Part shown: positions 5,627 to 14,394 of the stretch, in pieces
Layout: each line of letters starts with the position of its first letter
Numbering within the stretch: the first letter of the stretch is position 1
Source: Pseudolactococcus raffinolactis NBRC 100932
GTDB lineage: Bacteria; Bacillota; Bacilli; Lactobacillales; Streptococcaceae
Assembly (NCBI RefSeq): GCF_001591765.1
Contig: NZ_BCVN01000015.1
Location: 1 to 41,455, forward strand
Reading direction: 5' to 3'
DNA: 41,455 bases
The notes under the pieces: model-generated
The model's database searches: none
Told to the model about the DNA's origin: nothing
What the model saw: the letters and a program-made list of their open reading frames with translations, nothing else
Program-made: the position numbers and the translations under genes

Positions 5627-7837
5627 ATGGCAAGTGAACCAAATCTCACCGGCGCAGAAGTTGTCGCTTTAACTGAACGCTATATGAATGAGCGCGATAT
5701 TATTCTGGTCAAAAAAGCGTTAGTTTATGCGACCAATGCGCATAAAGAACAGTATCGTCAGTCAGGCGAACCTTATATCATCCATCCCATTCAAGTCGCA
5801 AGTATTTTAGCCAAACTGAAACTTGATGCGGTGACTGTTGCCTGTGGTTTTTTGCATGATGTTGTTGAGGACACAGAAACAACTCTGGATGATTTAGAAG
5901 CGGAATTCGGCCCTGAAGTCCGGATTATTACAGATGGTGTGACCAAACTCGGTAAAGTTGAGTACAAGTCTCATGAGGAACAACTAGCAGAAAAACACCG
6001 CAAGATGCTCATGGCCATGTCAAAAGACATGCGCGTGATCTTGGTTAAATTAGCCGACCGCTTGCATAACATGCGGACGCTCAAACATCTGCGCCCTGAT
6101 AAACAAAAACGCATCTCTAGAGAGACGATGGCGATCTATGCGCCACTCGCCCACAGACTCGGGATTTCTCGGATCAAGTGGGAGCTGGAAGATCTCTCTT
6201 TCCGATATCTCGATGAAATTGAGTTTTATCGCATCAGAGGCTTGATGAAGGAAAAGCGTACGGATCGCGAACGCTTGGTCGAAGAAGTGACGTCTAAACT
6301 CAAAGACTACACCGAAAAAGCGGGCGTCATCGGGGAAATCTACGGCCGTCCTAAGCATATCTACAGCATTTACCGCAAAATGCACGATAAGAAAAAACGC
6401 TTTGATGAGCTTTACGATCTGATCGCTGTCCGTTGCATCTTAGAAACGACAAGTGATGTCTACACAACGCTTGGGTACATCCACGACCTCTGGAAACCCA
6501 TGCCAGGTCGCTTTAAAGATTATATCGCAAATCCCAAGGCCAATGGCTACCAATCTGTACACACCACAGTTTATGGCCCTAAAGGTCCGATGGAATTCCA
6601 AATTCGGACACGGGAAATGCATGAGATCGCCGAGTATGGTGTGGCCGCCCATTGGGCTTACAAAGCAGGGCGTAAGGACAAGGTCTCTGCTAATGAAATT
6701 ACGCAAAATCTTAACTGGATCCATGAACTTGTCGAATTACAAGATGAGTCAAATGACGCTCAAGATTTTGTCAAAGCCGTTCAAGAAGATATCTTGTCTG
6801 AAAAAATCTACGTCTTCACACCCGCCGGTGCCGTTCAAGAACTACCAGCAGGGTCAGGACCGATTGATTTTGCCTATGCCATTCATACCCAAGTCGGTGA
6901 TAAAGCAGTTGGTGCCAAAGTCAATGGTCGCATGACCCCACTCACGCATGTGTTAAAAACAGGTGATGTGGTCGAGATTGTGACCAATAAAACATCATTT
7001 GGTCCGAGTCGTGACTGGATCAAGCTAGTCAAAACCAACAAAGCACGCAATAAAATCAAGCAATTCTTTAAAAATCAAGATAAGGAATTGTCAATTAACA
7101 AAGGCCGTGATATGTTGCAGGAATATCTGCAAGAGCATGGTTTTGTGGCTAATCAATATCTGGATAGAAAACACCTTGAACCTCTCTGTGATCGCCTCAA
7201 TTTCAGAGATGCGGAGTCTCTCTACGCTTCTATCGGCTTCGGTGAAACGGGTGTTGTGACCGTTTTTAACAAATTGACCGAAAATGAGCGCCGTGAAATC
7301 GAGCGTGAAAAAGCCCGTAAAGAAGCGGAAGAGCTGATGAACGGTGAGGTTAAGACCAAGGCCGATGTCATGAAGATCCGTCATGATGGCGGGGTCAATG
7401 TCGCAGGGATTGATAGCCTGCTGATTCGCATGAGCAAGTGCTGTAATCCAGTCCCAGGCGATGATATTGTGGGTTATATCACGAAGGGACGTGGCGTTTC
7501 GATTCACCGTAGCGACTGTCAAAATGTGAAGAGTCAAGAAGATTATGAGAATCGTTTGATTGCTGTTGAGTGGGAAGAGCAAATCGGCAACAAAGATTAT
7601 GTGGCCAATATCGATATTTTTGGCTTTAACCGCACAGGTATCGCCAATGATGTCATGCAAGTCTTGTCGAATACGACTAAAAAACTCATCTCGATCAATG
7701 CCCAACCAACTAAAGATTTGAAGATGGCCAATATCCATGTCCAACTTGGGATCAAGAACCTATCAGAGTTGACAACTGTTGTAGATAAGATAAAAATGGT
7801 GCCAGATGTTTATAGTGTTAAACGCACAAATGGCTAA
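5627..7837 (+). CDS. rel: Bifunctional (p)ppGpp synthetase/hydrolase Rel
   Basis: A 736-residue RelA/SpoT homologue that makes and degrades the stringent-response alarmone (p)ppGpp in the cytoplasm. In order: HD hydrolase domain with His53 in IIHPIQVA and the HD pair in GFLHDVVEDT (77-78); synthetase domain (about 240-355) with RFKDYIANPKANGYQSVHTT; TGS domain (about 395-455, IYVFTPAGAVQELPAGS); conserved-Cys region with SKCCNPVPGDDIVGYI; C-terminal ACT domain (about 655-736). The HD residues look intact, so both activities are expected. ATG 5627 is the first start after an in-frame TAG at 5603. The ribosome binding site is weak, with GAGG only at some distance. dtd follows, as in many Firmicutes. 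Confidence 0.97.
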   Translation: MASEPNLTGAEVVALTERYMNERDIILVKKALVYATNAHKEQYRQSGEPYIIHPIQVASILAKLKLDAVTVACGFLHDVVEDTETTLDDLEAEFGPEVRIITDGVTKLGKVEYKSHEEQLAEKHRKMLMAMSKDMRVILVKLADRLHNMRTLKHLRPDKQKRISRETMAIYAPLAHRLGISRIKWELEDLSFRYLDEIEFYRIRGLMKEKRTDRERLVEEVTSKLKDYTEKAGVIGEIYGRPKHIYSIYRKMHDKKKRFDELYDLIAVRCILETTSDVYTTLGYIHDLWKPMPGRFKDYIANPKANGYQSVHTTVYGPKGPMEFQIRTREMHEIAEYGVAAHWAYKAGRKDKVSANEITQNLNWIHELVELQDESNDAQDFVKAVQEDILSEKIYVFTPAGAVQELPAGSGPIDFAYAIHTQVGDKAVGAKVNGRMTPLTHVLKTGDVVEIVTNKTSFGPSRDWIKLVKTNKARNKIKQFFKNQDKELSINKGRDMLQEYLQEHGFVANQYLDRKHLEPLCDRLNFRDAESLYASIGFGETGVVTVFNKLTENERREIEREKARKEAEELMNGEVKTKADVMKIRHDGGVNVAGIDSLLIRMSKCCNPVPGDDIVGYITKGRGVSIHRSDCQNVKSQEDYENRLIAVEWEEQIGNKDYVANIDIFGFNRTGIANDVMQVLSNTTKKLISINAQPTKDLKMANIHVQLGIKNLSELTTVVDKIKMVPDVYSVKRTNG

Positions 7838-7870
7838 AGTAAAAAAAATCGAAAAAAAGTTAAGTTTTTG

Positions 7871-7900
7871 TTAGCATTTGCTTATCAAATAAGATATAAT
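7871..7900 (+). promoter_or_regulatory. Promoter of the candidate small RNA
   Basis: TATAAT (7895-7900) is a perfect -10; TTAGCA (7871-7876) with an 18-bp spacer is a plausible -35. Predicted start is near 7907. Confidence 0.6.
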
Positions 7901-7906
7901 TAATAG

Positions 7907-8016
7907 TGTAGTAGTGAGCTCATTACGAAGGTAAGGATTCTTTCCCCCTTTGAACCTTACCAAATTCCCTTTTTTACCATAAAACACCTTGATGGACGCA
8001 TCGAGGTGTTTTATTT
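7907..8016 (+). ncRNA. Candidate small RNA with a C-rich loop, between rel and dtd
   Basis: The segment from the predicted start to the terminator is about 110 nt, lacks a convincing ORF and folds into three hairpins. The first is GTAGTG/CATTAC (7911-7926). The second is GGTAAGG/CCTTACC (7930-7961) with an inner TTC/GAA pairing and an 11-nt loop TTTCCCCCTTT (7941-7951). The third is the terminator at 7981. An unpaired C-rich loop is typical of Firmicute small RNAs that pair with G-rich ribosome binding sites. It could instead be an attenuated leader of dtd. I do not recognise a named RNA family. Confidence 0.5.
7981..8016 (+). terminator. Intrinsic terminator of the candidate small RNA
   Basis: AAAACACCTTGATG (7981-7994) pairs with CATCGAGGTGTTTT (7999-8012) around a GACG loop, one wobble, followed by ATTTT. 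Confidence 0.9.
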
Positions 8017-8076
8017 TGGCATTATTTGATAAGAGATCAATAACTTGTATTTTTCAGTCCGAATAGACATTAAACA

Positions 8077-8085
8077 TGATAGAAT
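8077..8085 (+). promoter_or_regulatory. Extended -10 promoter of dtd, possible leaderless start
   Basis: TGATAGAAT (8077-8085) ends 7 nt before the dtd ATG at 8093, so transcription would begin at or next to the start codon. Confidence 0.4.
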
Positions 8086-8092
8086 AGAAAGT

Positions 8093-8548
8093 ATGAAAAT
8101 TGTCATTCAGCGCGTCAAGCGCGCAAGTTGTCACATTGATCAAGAACTTGTCTCAGAAATTCAGCAGGGCTTGTTACTGCTAGTTGGGATAGCAGATAAC
8201 GACACCGAACAAGATATTGCCTATGCGGTCAGAAAAATAGCTAATATGCGGATCTTTTCGGATGAACAGGATAAGATGAACCTATCTGTTAAAGATATTC
8301 CTGATGGCGCGGTTTTATCAATTTCACAGTTTACCTTATTTGCGGAAACGAAAAAAGGCAATCGACCAAGTTTTACTAAGGCTGGAAGTCCTGACCATGC
8401 TAAAGCTTTATATGATAAATTTAACCAGGCCATGGCAGAAGAAGTTCCAACAGTTGTAGGTGTTTTTGGTGCAGATATGCAAATTTTGCTTGAAAATGAT
8501 GGACCGGTGACACTTGTATTAGAGACTAAAGATGGTCGCGGCTTGTAA
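8093..8548 (+). CDS. dtd: D-aminoacyl-tRNA deacylase
   Basis: A 151-residue cytoplasmic editing enzyme that hydrolyses D-aminoacyl-tRNA (and misloaded glycine) to protect translation. The start [13 protein letters not shown] matches the family N-terminus; an in-frame TTG at 8045 would add 16 atypical residues, so I chose 8093. The signature [17 protein letters not shown] (active-site region, about residue 78) and the Gly-cisPro motif GPVT near the C-terminus are both present. There is hardly any Shine-Dalgarno sequence and the -10 element is very close, which fits a leaderless mRNA. It follows rel as in many Firmicutes but has its own signals here. Confidence 0.95.
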   Translation: MKIVIQRVKRASCHIDQELVSEIQQGLLLLVGIADNDTEQDIAYAVRKIANMRIFSDEQDKMNLSVKDIPDGAVLSISQFTLFAETKKGNRPSFTKAGSPDHAKALYDKFNQAMAEEVPTVVGVFGADMQILLENDGPVTLVLETKDGRGL

Positions 8549-8645
8549 AAAAGAGTCTTTTTTGTTCGGAATTTTAAAGTTACAAGTGTACTTCACCTGT
8601 GATTTCAATCATTTTTCACGATTAAAAATGAATTCGGCAAAATTG

Positions 8646-8674
8646 TTGACAATTATCAGATAATTTTGTATACT
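8646..8674 (+). promoter_or_regulatory. Strong promoter of the first livJ copy
   Basis: TTGACA (8646-8651), a 17-bp spacer and TATACT (8669-8674) are near consensus. Predicted start is near 8681. Confidence 0.8.
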
Positions 8675-8686
8675 TATGTCATACTG

Positions 8687-8701
8687 AATTTTCAGAATAT
8701 T
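8687..8701. promoter_or_regulatory. CodY box downstream of the first livJ promoter
   Basis: AATTTTCAGAATATT matches the CodY consensus AATTTTCWGAAAATT at 14 of 15 positions. It lies just after the predicted transcription start, where bound CodY would block the polymerase when branched-chain amino acids are abundant. Confidence 0.7.
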
Positions 8702-8733
8702 TTGATGTTTTACGATATAAGAGGAGAAATAAT

Positions 8734-9918
8734 ATGAAATTTAAGACTTTAGGAATCATCGCAGTAGCTAGTTTAGCCGCTCTATCGTTGGCAGCATGTG
8801 GTGCAGCCCCTGGTGGAAATTCAGCAGCGTCAAAAGGCACAGAAATTGGTAAAACTTTTAAATTAGGTTATGATCTTGAATTGTCTGGTGGTGTTGCAGC
8901 TTATGGCAATGCCGGAAAAAATGGTGCTAACTTAGCTGTTGATGAAATCAACAAAGCAGGCGGTATCAATGGCAAACAAATCACAGTTATCTCAAAAGAT
9001 AATAAGTCTGATAATGCTGAAGCTGCAACAGTTGTCTCAAACCTCATTAATAATGATAAAGTCAACGCTGTGATTGGATCAATGACATCTGGTGCCGTTA
9101 AGTCAATGACACCAAACGTGACAAAAGGTGCAGTGCCATTGGTAACACCTGCGGGAACAGATGATACTTTGACTGTTACCAACGGTAAGGTTAATGATTA
9201 TATCTTCCGTTCAACTTTCCAAGATAGCTACCAAGGTAAAGTTCTTGCTAACTATACGACTAATGAGCTTAAAGCTAAAAAAGTCGTGCTCTACTACGAT
9301 AACTCATCTGACTATGCCAAAGGTATTGCTAAATCATTTGAGAAAACTTATACAGGAAAAATCGTCGACAAAGTTTCGTTCCAATCTGGGGATAAAGATT
9401 TCCAAGCAACCTTGTCTAAGATTAAAAGTGAAGACTATGATGCAATTGTGATGCCAGGTTATTATAACGAAACTGGTTTGATTACGAAACAAGCGCGTGA
9501 ACTTGGTATTGAACAACCAATCCTTGGTGGTGATGGCTTTGCTGACCCAACCTTCATCACACTTGCGGGTGATGCTGCAGCGACAAACGTCTACTACGTC
9601 TCAGGGTATTCGGCTAAAGCACTCGCTAATGAAACAACAACGAAATTTATCGCAGCTTACCAAGCTAAATATAAATCTGAGCCATCAATGTTTGACGCAC
9701 TTGCTTATGATGCGGTTTACATGGTGAAACAGGCAGCCGAAGATACAAAAGCTAAAACGTCAGTAGATGTTAAAGATGGCCTAGCGAAACTCAAAGGCTT
9801 CAAAGGGGCGACCGGTGACATCACTGTCGATAAAGACCATAACCCTGTCAAAGATGCTGTTGTCGTGAAACTCGAAAATGGTAAAGAAGCATCTGCAACA
9901 CTTGTTAAACCAGACTAA
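8734..9918 (+). CDS. livJ: Branched-chain amino acid ABC transporter binding lipoprotein, copy 1
   Basis: A 394-residue precursor. Residues 1-20 are a lipoprotein signal ending in LAAC (Cys21), followed by a short flexible linker. The mature protein is a periplasmic-binding-fold type I receptor (Peripla_BP_6/LivJ family), with GYDLELSGGVAAYGNAGKNG (ligand-side loop), AVDEINKAGGINGKQI, a hinge region and YYDNSSDYAKG. It should capture Leu/Ile/Val outside the membrane for LivHMGF, encoded about 8.5 kb downstream. Promoter and CodY box precede it. It is the first of three similar tandem copies. Ligand identity is inferred from the family and from CodY and livHMGF. Confidence 0.9.
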   Translation: MKFKTLGIIAVASLAALSLAACGAAPGGNSAASKGTEIGKTFKLGYDLELSGGVAAYGNAGKNGANLAVDEINKAGGINGKQITVISKDNKSDNAEAATVVSNLINNDKVNAVIGSMTSGAVKSMTPNVTKGAVPLVTPAGTDDTLTVTNGKVNDYIFRSTFQDSYQGKVLANYTTNELKAKKVVLYYDNSSDYAKGIAKSFEKTYTGKIVDKVSFQSGDKDFQATLSKIKSEDYDAIVMPGYYNETGLITKQARELGIEQPILGGDGFADPTFITLAGDAAATNVYYVSGYSAKALANETTTKFIAAYQAKYKSEPSMFDALAYDAVYMVKQAAEDTKAKTSVDVKDGLAKLKGFKGATGDITVDKDHNPVKDAVVVKLENGKEASATLVKPD

Positions 9919-9934
9919 TTAAGAATTAGTGTCT

Positions 9935-9964
9935 AAATCACAAAGTCTGAAGGCTTTGTGATTT
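9935..9964 (+). other. Intercistronic hairpin between livJ copies 1 and 2
   Basis: AAATCACAAAG (9935-9945) pairs perfectly with CTTTGTGATTT (9954-9964). There is no long T tail, so it is more likely a partial terminator or a 3' stabilising structure than a complete stop. I saw no promoter for copy 2, which suggests read-through from copy 1. Confidence 0.6.
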
Positions 9965-9986
9965 ATGCGTTAAAATTGGAGAAGAA

Positions 9987-11159
9987 ATGAAAAAAATTGC
10001 ACTGATAGGCCTTGCGGCAGCGTCAATAATAGCCTTGGCTGCCTGTGGGAGCGCCCCAGGTACCTCAAAAGGTGGCTCGGAAAAAGGAAATGCCATTGGC
10101 AAAACCTTCAAAATCGGGTTAAATATGGAATTGTCAGGAGCTTATGCTGCGCCTGGTAATGCTGAAAAAAATGCTATCCAATTGGCAGCAGACGAAATCA
10201 ATGCTGATGGTGGTATTAATGGTAAAAAAATCCAGTTAGTTGTAAAAGACAACAAAACTGATAACGGTGAAGTTGCAACCGTCGCCTCAAATCTAACCAA
10301 CAATGACAAAGTAGCTGCAATCATTGGTCCCATGTCATCTGGCGGGACACTTGCTGCAACACCAAATGTGACCAAAGCACAAGTCCCATTGATTACACCG
10401 ACTGGGACAAATGATAGCCTAACGGTAAAAAATGATAAGGTACAACCTTATATTTTCCGGACGATTTTCCCAGATGCATTCCAAGGTAAGGTCATCGCTA
10501 ACTATACTGAAGAAACTTTAAAAGCTAAAAAAGTCCTCGTTTATTATGATAATTCTTCGGATTATGCACGTGGCATTTTAGGAACTTTTAAAGACAATTA
10601 TAAAGGTGAAATCGTTGATACCCTTAGTTTCCAAGGTGGAGACAAGGACTTCCAAGCAGCTCTTACCAAGGTCAAAAATAAATCATTTGATGCGATTGTC
10701 CTGATCGGTTATTATGCCGAAGGTGGTTTACTCACCAAACAGGCGCGTGAAATGGGATTGAGTCAACCGATTGTTGGTGGAGACGGTATCTCTGACCCAA
10801 CCTATACTGAGTTAGCAGGCAGTGCTGCAACGGATGTGTATTATGTTGCTGGTTTTTCTACAAAAGCACCCTTTAATGATAAAACAACAGCATTTATCAA
10901 GGCCTATAAAGCAGCTTATAACGAAGAACCTTCAGCTTTTGCGGCCTGTGCATATGATGCGGTTTACATGATCAAGCAAGCGGCAGAGGATGGCAAAGTT
11001 AAGAACTCCGCCGAGTTGGCTAAGGCTTTAGCAAAAGTCAAAGGCTTGGTTGGCGTGACAGGGACGATAGATATCGATAAAAATCATAATCCTGTTAAGT
11101 CAGCTGTCATGGTCAAATTAGAAGATGGTAAAGAAGCTTCCGCTGAGATTGTGAAGTAA
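9987..11159 (+). CDS. livJ: Branched-chain amino acid ABC transporter binding lipoprotein, copy 2
   Basis: A 390-residue paralogue of the copies on either side, with a lipobox LAAC (Cys20) and the same receptor fold (GLNMELSGAYAAPGNAEKNA, ADEINADGGINGKKI, YYDNSSDYARG). The loop after ELSG differs from copies 1 and 3 (AYAAPGNAEKN against VAAYGNAGKN and VAAYGKAGER). This is a ligand-contact region in the family, so specificity may differ. GGAGAAG precedes the ATG, and the gene is 68 bp after copy 1 with no promoter of its own, so it is probably cotranscribed. Confidence 0.9.
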   Translation: MKKIALIGLAAASIIALAACGSAPGTSKGGSEKGNAIGKTFKIGLNMELSGAYAAPGNAEKNAIQLAADEINADGGINGKKIQLVVKDNKTDNGEVATVASNLTNNDKVAAIIGPMSSGGTLAATPNVTKAQVPLITPTGTNDSLTVKNDKVQPYIFRTIFPDAFQGKVIANYTEETLKAKKVLVYYDNSSDYARGILGTFKDNYKGEIVDTLSFQGGDKDFQAALTKVKNKSFDAIVLIGYYAEGGLLTKQAREMGLSQPIVGGDGISDPTYTELAGSAATDVYYVAGFSTKAPFNDKTTAFIKAYKAAYNEEPSAFAACAYDAVYMIKQAAEDGKVKNSAELAKALAKVKGLVGVTGTIDIDKNHNPVKSAVMVKLEDGKEASAEIVK

Positions 11160-11250
11160 TTTTCGCTAGAATCTTACTCTTTATCAGAGATTTGAGATGA
11201 AATAGCAACAAAATCCGAACGTTTGAAGTTAAATTTAAACGTTTTTTTGA

Positions 11251-11295
11251 TAAGAACAGAAAATTGCTTGACAACTTTCTGAAAATTGATAAAAT
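11251..11295 (+). promoter_or_regulatory. Promoter of livJ copy 3 with CodY box
   Basis: TTGACA (11268-11273), a 16-bp spacer and TAAAAT (11290-11295). A CodY box AACTTTCTGAAAATT (11273-11287) matches 14 of 15 positions and overlaps the -35 end and spacer. A degenerate half site ending in CAGAAAATT lies at 11251-11265. A leader hairpin, GAGGGCCT with AGGCCTC (about 11315-11335), follows. Confidence 0.7.
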
Positions 11296-11360
11296 AATAT
11301 ATAAAATTATTGCCGAGGGCCTGAAACAAGGCCTCACCCTTTAGTTTATAGGAGAAGATC

Positions 11361-12542
11361 ATGAAAAAAATGTCAAAAGTTCTCGTCGGTTTAACAGCTG
11401 TAGTAGCGATTCTCGTCTTAGCTGCTTGTAGTGCAGCACCTGGTGAATCAACCAATACGACAGGTAACCGAATTGGGAAAACATTTAAAATGGGTTATGA
11501 CATTGAAATGACAGGTGCCGTTGCCGCTTACGGGAAAGCTGGCGAACGTGGGGCAGATATGGCTGTCGCAGAAATCAACGCGGATGGTGGTATTAATGGC
11601 AAAAAAGTTGAAGTGATTAAGAAGGATAACAAGTCTGATAATGCAGAATCTGCGACTGTCGCAGCTAACTTAATGTCAAATGATCAGGTTAATGCTGTCA
11701 TCGGAACGAACGCGTCATCACAAACCAAGGCCATGATTCCCAATGCTAATAAATTTGCAGTTCCCATTGTTGCGCCAACTTCAACCAATGATGAGTTGAC
11801 CCATCAAGGCAAGAAGGTCGAAAAATTTGTGTTTCGTGCGATTTTTCCAGATTCATTCCAAGGTAAAGTCATTTCAGACTTTGTCACAGATACATTAAAA
11901 TCGGATAGCGTTGCGGTTTACTACGATAATTCATCAGATTATGCCAAGGGGCTTTACCAAAATTTCAAAAATAATTATAAGGGACAGATTGTCGATGTGG
12001 CGACCTACCAGGCGGGAGATAAGGACTTTCAAGCGCAGCTATCTAAATTATCGAAAGAAAAATTTGGTACCTTGCTTGTCCTAGGCTACTATCAAGAGGC
12101 AGGAATTTTGGTCAAACAAGCGCGTGAGTTGGATATTAACGTACCAGTTATCGGAGGTGATGTTCTCGCGGACCCGACCTTCTCGAAACTAGCAGGACCT
12201 GATGCGGCTAATGATATCTATTTTGTCTCAGGTTTTTCAAGTCTCAAGCCAGCTAACGCTAAAACAGAAGCATTCATCAAACACTATAAGGCCAAATACG
12301 GTGAGGCTCCGTCTGCGTATGCTGCCTGCGCTTATGATGCTGTGATGATGGTCAAGGCTGCAGCAACCGCTGAAAATGCTAAAACATCAGTAGATGTCGC
12401 CAATGGCCTTGCTAAAATCAAAAATTTCGAGGGTGTGACAGGTCAGATCACGGTCAATCAAAATCACGACCCGGTTAAATCAGCCTACTTGGTTAAACTT
12501 GAAAAAGGAAAAGAAGTTTCAGCAGAGATTGTCAATCCATAA
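11361..12542 (+). CDS. livJ: Branched-chain amino acid ABC transporter binding lipoprotein, copy 3
   Basis: A 393-residue LivJ-type receptor with lipobox LAAC (Cys23) and the family features GYDIEMTGAVAAYGKAGERG, AEINADGGINGKKV and YYDNSSDYAKG. It is nearer to copy 1 than to copy 2 at the ELSG/EMTG ligand loop. Unlike copy 2 it has its own promoter and CodY box, so it can be regulated separately. AGGAGAAG supports the ATG at 11361. The run of receptor genes ends at a strong terminator; the matching permease genes begin only at 18475. Confidence 0.9.
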   Translation: MKKMSKVLVGLTAVVAILVLAACSAAPGESTNTTGNRIGKTFKMGYDIEMTGAVAAYGKAGERGADMAVAEINADGGINGKKVEVIKKDNKSDNAESATVAANLMSNDQVNAVIGTNASSQTKAMIPNANKFAVPIVAPTSTNDELTHQGKKVEKFVFRAIFPDSFQGKVISDFVTDTLKSDSVAVYYDNSSDYAKGLYQNFKNNYKGQIVDVATYQAGDKDFQAQLSKLSKEKFGTLLVLGYYQEAGILVKQARELDINVPVIGGDVLADPTFSKLAGPDAANDIYFVSGFSSLKPANAKTEAFIKHYKAKYGEAPSAYAACAYDAVMMVKAAATAENAKTSVDVANGLAKIKNFEGVTGQITVNQNHDPVKSAYLVKLEKGKEVSAEIVNP

Positions 12543-12593
12543 AGCAAACAAGTAGTGAGGTTAACTTATTTTTAAAAATAAAATAGATGAAAC

Positions 12594-12639
12594 AAAAAAC
12601 CAAAAGGAGGAGCTGTTTTGCTCCTCTTTTTGGTTTTTT
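12594..12639. terminator. Strong bidirectional terminator after livJ copy 3
   Basis: A 20-bp near-perfect stem (12594-12613 with 12620-12639) with loop TGTTTT. T runs on both strands let it end livJ3 and the convergent Mga-like gene. Confidence 0.9.
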
Positions 12640-12682
12640 GATCTGACGATTAAATAATCAAGGCACCATATTGTATTTTTGA

Positions 12683-14155
12683 CTATCCTTTATCACCTCT
12701 TTTTTTCGTTTCAAGCTGCTTGATAAAGAGCGCCAAGTTACCTTTATTATGCCAGTCCATGTAAAACAAAGAGATTGGAAAAAAGGGAACATCTTGAAGA
12801 TTTTTTTCAGGTGGCTGATTAGAAACAATACCATCAGGCTTTTCACCATTTAGCTGTTCATAAGTATAGATCTCGATTGGAGATGATGTGCCATTGATAA
12901 TTTGAGTGATAAGCGCTTGTCGATGAAGTGAGGAAATACTGCTTTGTACTAGAAGTTTGATTGGTTGGTGGTGTTTCGCTGAAAGAATCCACAATAAGAT
13001 TGTATAGTAATGCCATAAACTGGGAAAGTTTTGGATGAGTGCTCTAATTTCGTCATTTTCCTTATAGAGACTTTTAGTAAACTTTTTGATAAGTTTAGGG
13101 ACAGTATCATCAACTCTATTAAACTTTTCGACACTTTTCACCAAGTCAAGTGTTTTGGCGCGACCGCTAAAAATAGCAGCTTCACGATGAAAAAGTGCTA
13201 AGTTATAAGTTAGGTATTTGATTTCATGTTGTTTTAATGATAGCTGAGATTTCTCTTGAAATTGCGTCAGGAAATATTGAATGCTAGGAGAATTGTTGGA
13301 CGGGATTTGAAGCAGATATTGCTCACATTCCTCTGGCGTAAGTACATTGGCACGACAAAAGAGAAAATATAAGTAGCGGCATTCTTTTTGTTTTGTTCGC
13401 AAATCAGGACAATCGTTTAAAAATTCAAAGCCATCTATTTTTTTGAAAAAATCATCATATTTAATAAAAGGAGAGTCTTGTATTATAAAATCCTCTTCTG
13501 AGTCTATAAAAAAACCAAATTTACTAGACATTTGAAAAATATAAAAACCTAATTTTATTTTTGATAGGGTAGTATGTGTGATATGTGGTACAACGTCTAA
13601 TACTAGTTGTGTAACTTGATCAAGACTTGGAGAAGTCGTGATAATCTGATCTATATTGCAACCTAGAAGTAGGTTGTAATATAGAAATCTAATTTGATGT
13701 TCTTCACCTTGGAGTGGATTGTTTTGAAGAAAACTAATTTTGCAGTGATAAGGTTTAAGAAAGTCATTTAATTGTTTGATGTGGAGAGAAGCGTTGGATC
13801 TACTGAGTTTTAAATCAAGATATAATTCTGTAAAAGTGATTTTTGGATTCGTTAAAATACTCATGATAATCTGATATTTGACAGATTTTTGAATCAAATA
13901 GTGGTACAAGTCAAAATAGTTAAAGTCTGTTTTCAATAATATTTTGAGTTTACCTTTTTCAAGTGTAAAGGTCTTTAAATCATTTCTTTCACAATATATT
14001 AACAAGGTGTAAAGATAAGTTTTGATTGTTTTTTGGGTGAGATTAAGTTCAGTCTCTAAATCGTTAAAAGAGATCTCTTTTGTAGGCTTCTTGCTAACTT
14101 GACTAACAATTTCTAAAATATGTTTATATTGTTTGTCTAATAGAAAAGTTTCCAT
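12683..14155 (-). CDS. Mga-like transcriptional regulator
   Basis: A 490-residue protein of the Mga/AtxA type. The N-terminus holds two helix-turn-helix segments (about 15-60, FNDLETELNLTQKTIKTYLYTLL, and about 85-125, FTELYLDLKLSRSNASLHIKQLN). The long middle is PRD-like, and the C-terminus (about 380-480) resembles an EIIB-like domain. Length agrees with the family (about 490-530). I place the start at 14155 because GGAGG lies 8 nt upstream; the earlier in-frame ATG at 14173 overlaps that site. It is convergent with livJ3 and divergent from the WxL locus at 14472, whose likely activator it is. The reading frame is intact although the divergent genes are broken. PTS control through PRD histidines is possible but not visible here. 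Confidence 0.8.
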   Translation of the reverse strand: METFLLDKQYKHILEIVSQVSKKPTKEISFNDLETELNLTQKTIKTYLYTLLIYCERNDLKTFTLEKGKLKILLKTDFNYFDLYHYLIQKSVKYQIIMSILTNPKITFTELYLDLKLSRSNASLHIKQLNDFLKPYHCKISFLQNNPLQGEEHQIRFLYYNLLLGCNIDQIITTSPSLDQVTQLVLDVVPHITHTTLSKIKLGFYIFQMSSKFGFFIDSEEDFIIQDSPFIKYDDFFKKIDGFEFLNDCPDLRTKQKECRYLYFLFCRANVLTPEECEQYLLQIPSNNSPSIQYFLTQFQEKSQLSLKQHEIKYLTYNLALFHREAAIFSGRAKTLDLVKSVEKFNRVDDTVPKLIKKFTKSLYKENDEIRALIQNFPSLWHYYTILLWILSAKHHQPIKLLVQSSISSLHRQALITQIINGTSSPIEIYTYEQLNGEKPDGIVSNQPPEKNLQDVPFFPISLFYMDWHNKGNLALFIKQLETKKRGDKG

Positions 14156-14240
14156 ATAAAGTGCCTCCATCATTTCTAGTTATATTAATTAGTATATAAA
14201 ATTTTTATACAAAGGGGAAATATTATTATCAATACTTCTT

Positions 14241-14340
14241 TTTATTTTAAGGGATTTGAGTACTCAACCCTTTATTTTAACGGAGTTCTTATTTTTTGCC
14301 TCTTTTTAGGGATTTTTTGGGGTCTTTTAATGGGGTCTCT
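14241..14340. repeat. A+T-rich repeats in the divergent Mga-like/WxL intergenic region
   Basis: In this 316-bp gap the 10-mer TTTATTTTAA occurs at 14241-14250 and 14271-14280, flanking an imperfect hairpin (AAGGG...CCCTT). AGGGATTT occurs twice (about 14250 and 14309), and GGGGTCT twice with a 13-bp period (14319 and 14332). Such direct repeats could be binding sites of the Mga-like protein; this is inferred from position. Confidence 0.4.
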
Positions 14341-14394
14341 TTTTTAAAAAAAGTGGTATTCTAATAGACGTACATGAAATTAAAATATTTGTGT

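Noticed and set aside
7091-7744. Long minus-strand ORF opposite the end of rel
   Set aside because: It lies entirely within the well-supported rel gene, has no family-like sequence and no start signals; a codon-bias shadow.
8551-8568. A/T hairpin after dtd as a terminator
   Set aside because: The stem is only A:T pairs with a very small loop; too weak to call.
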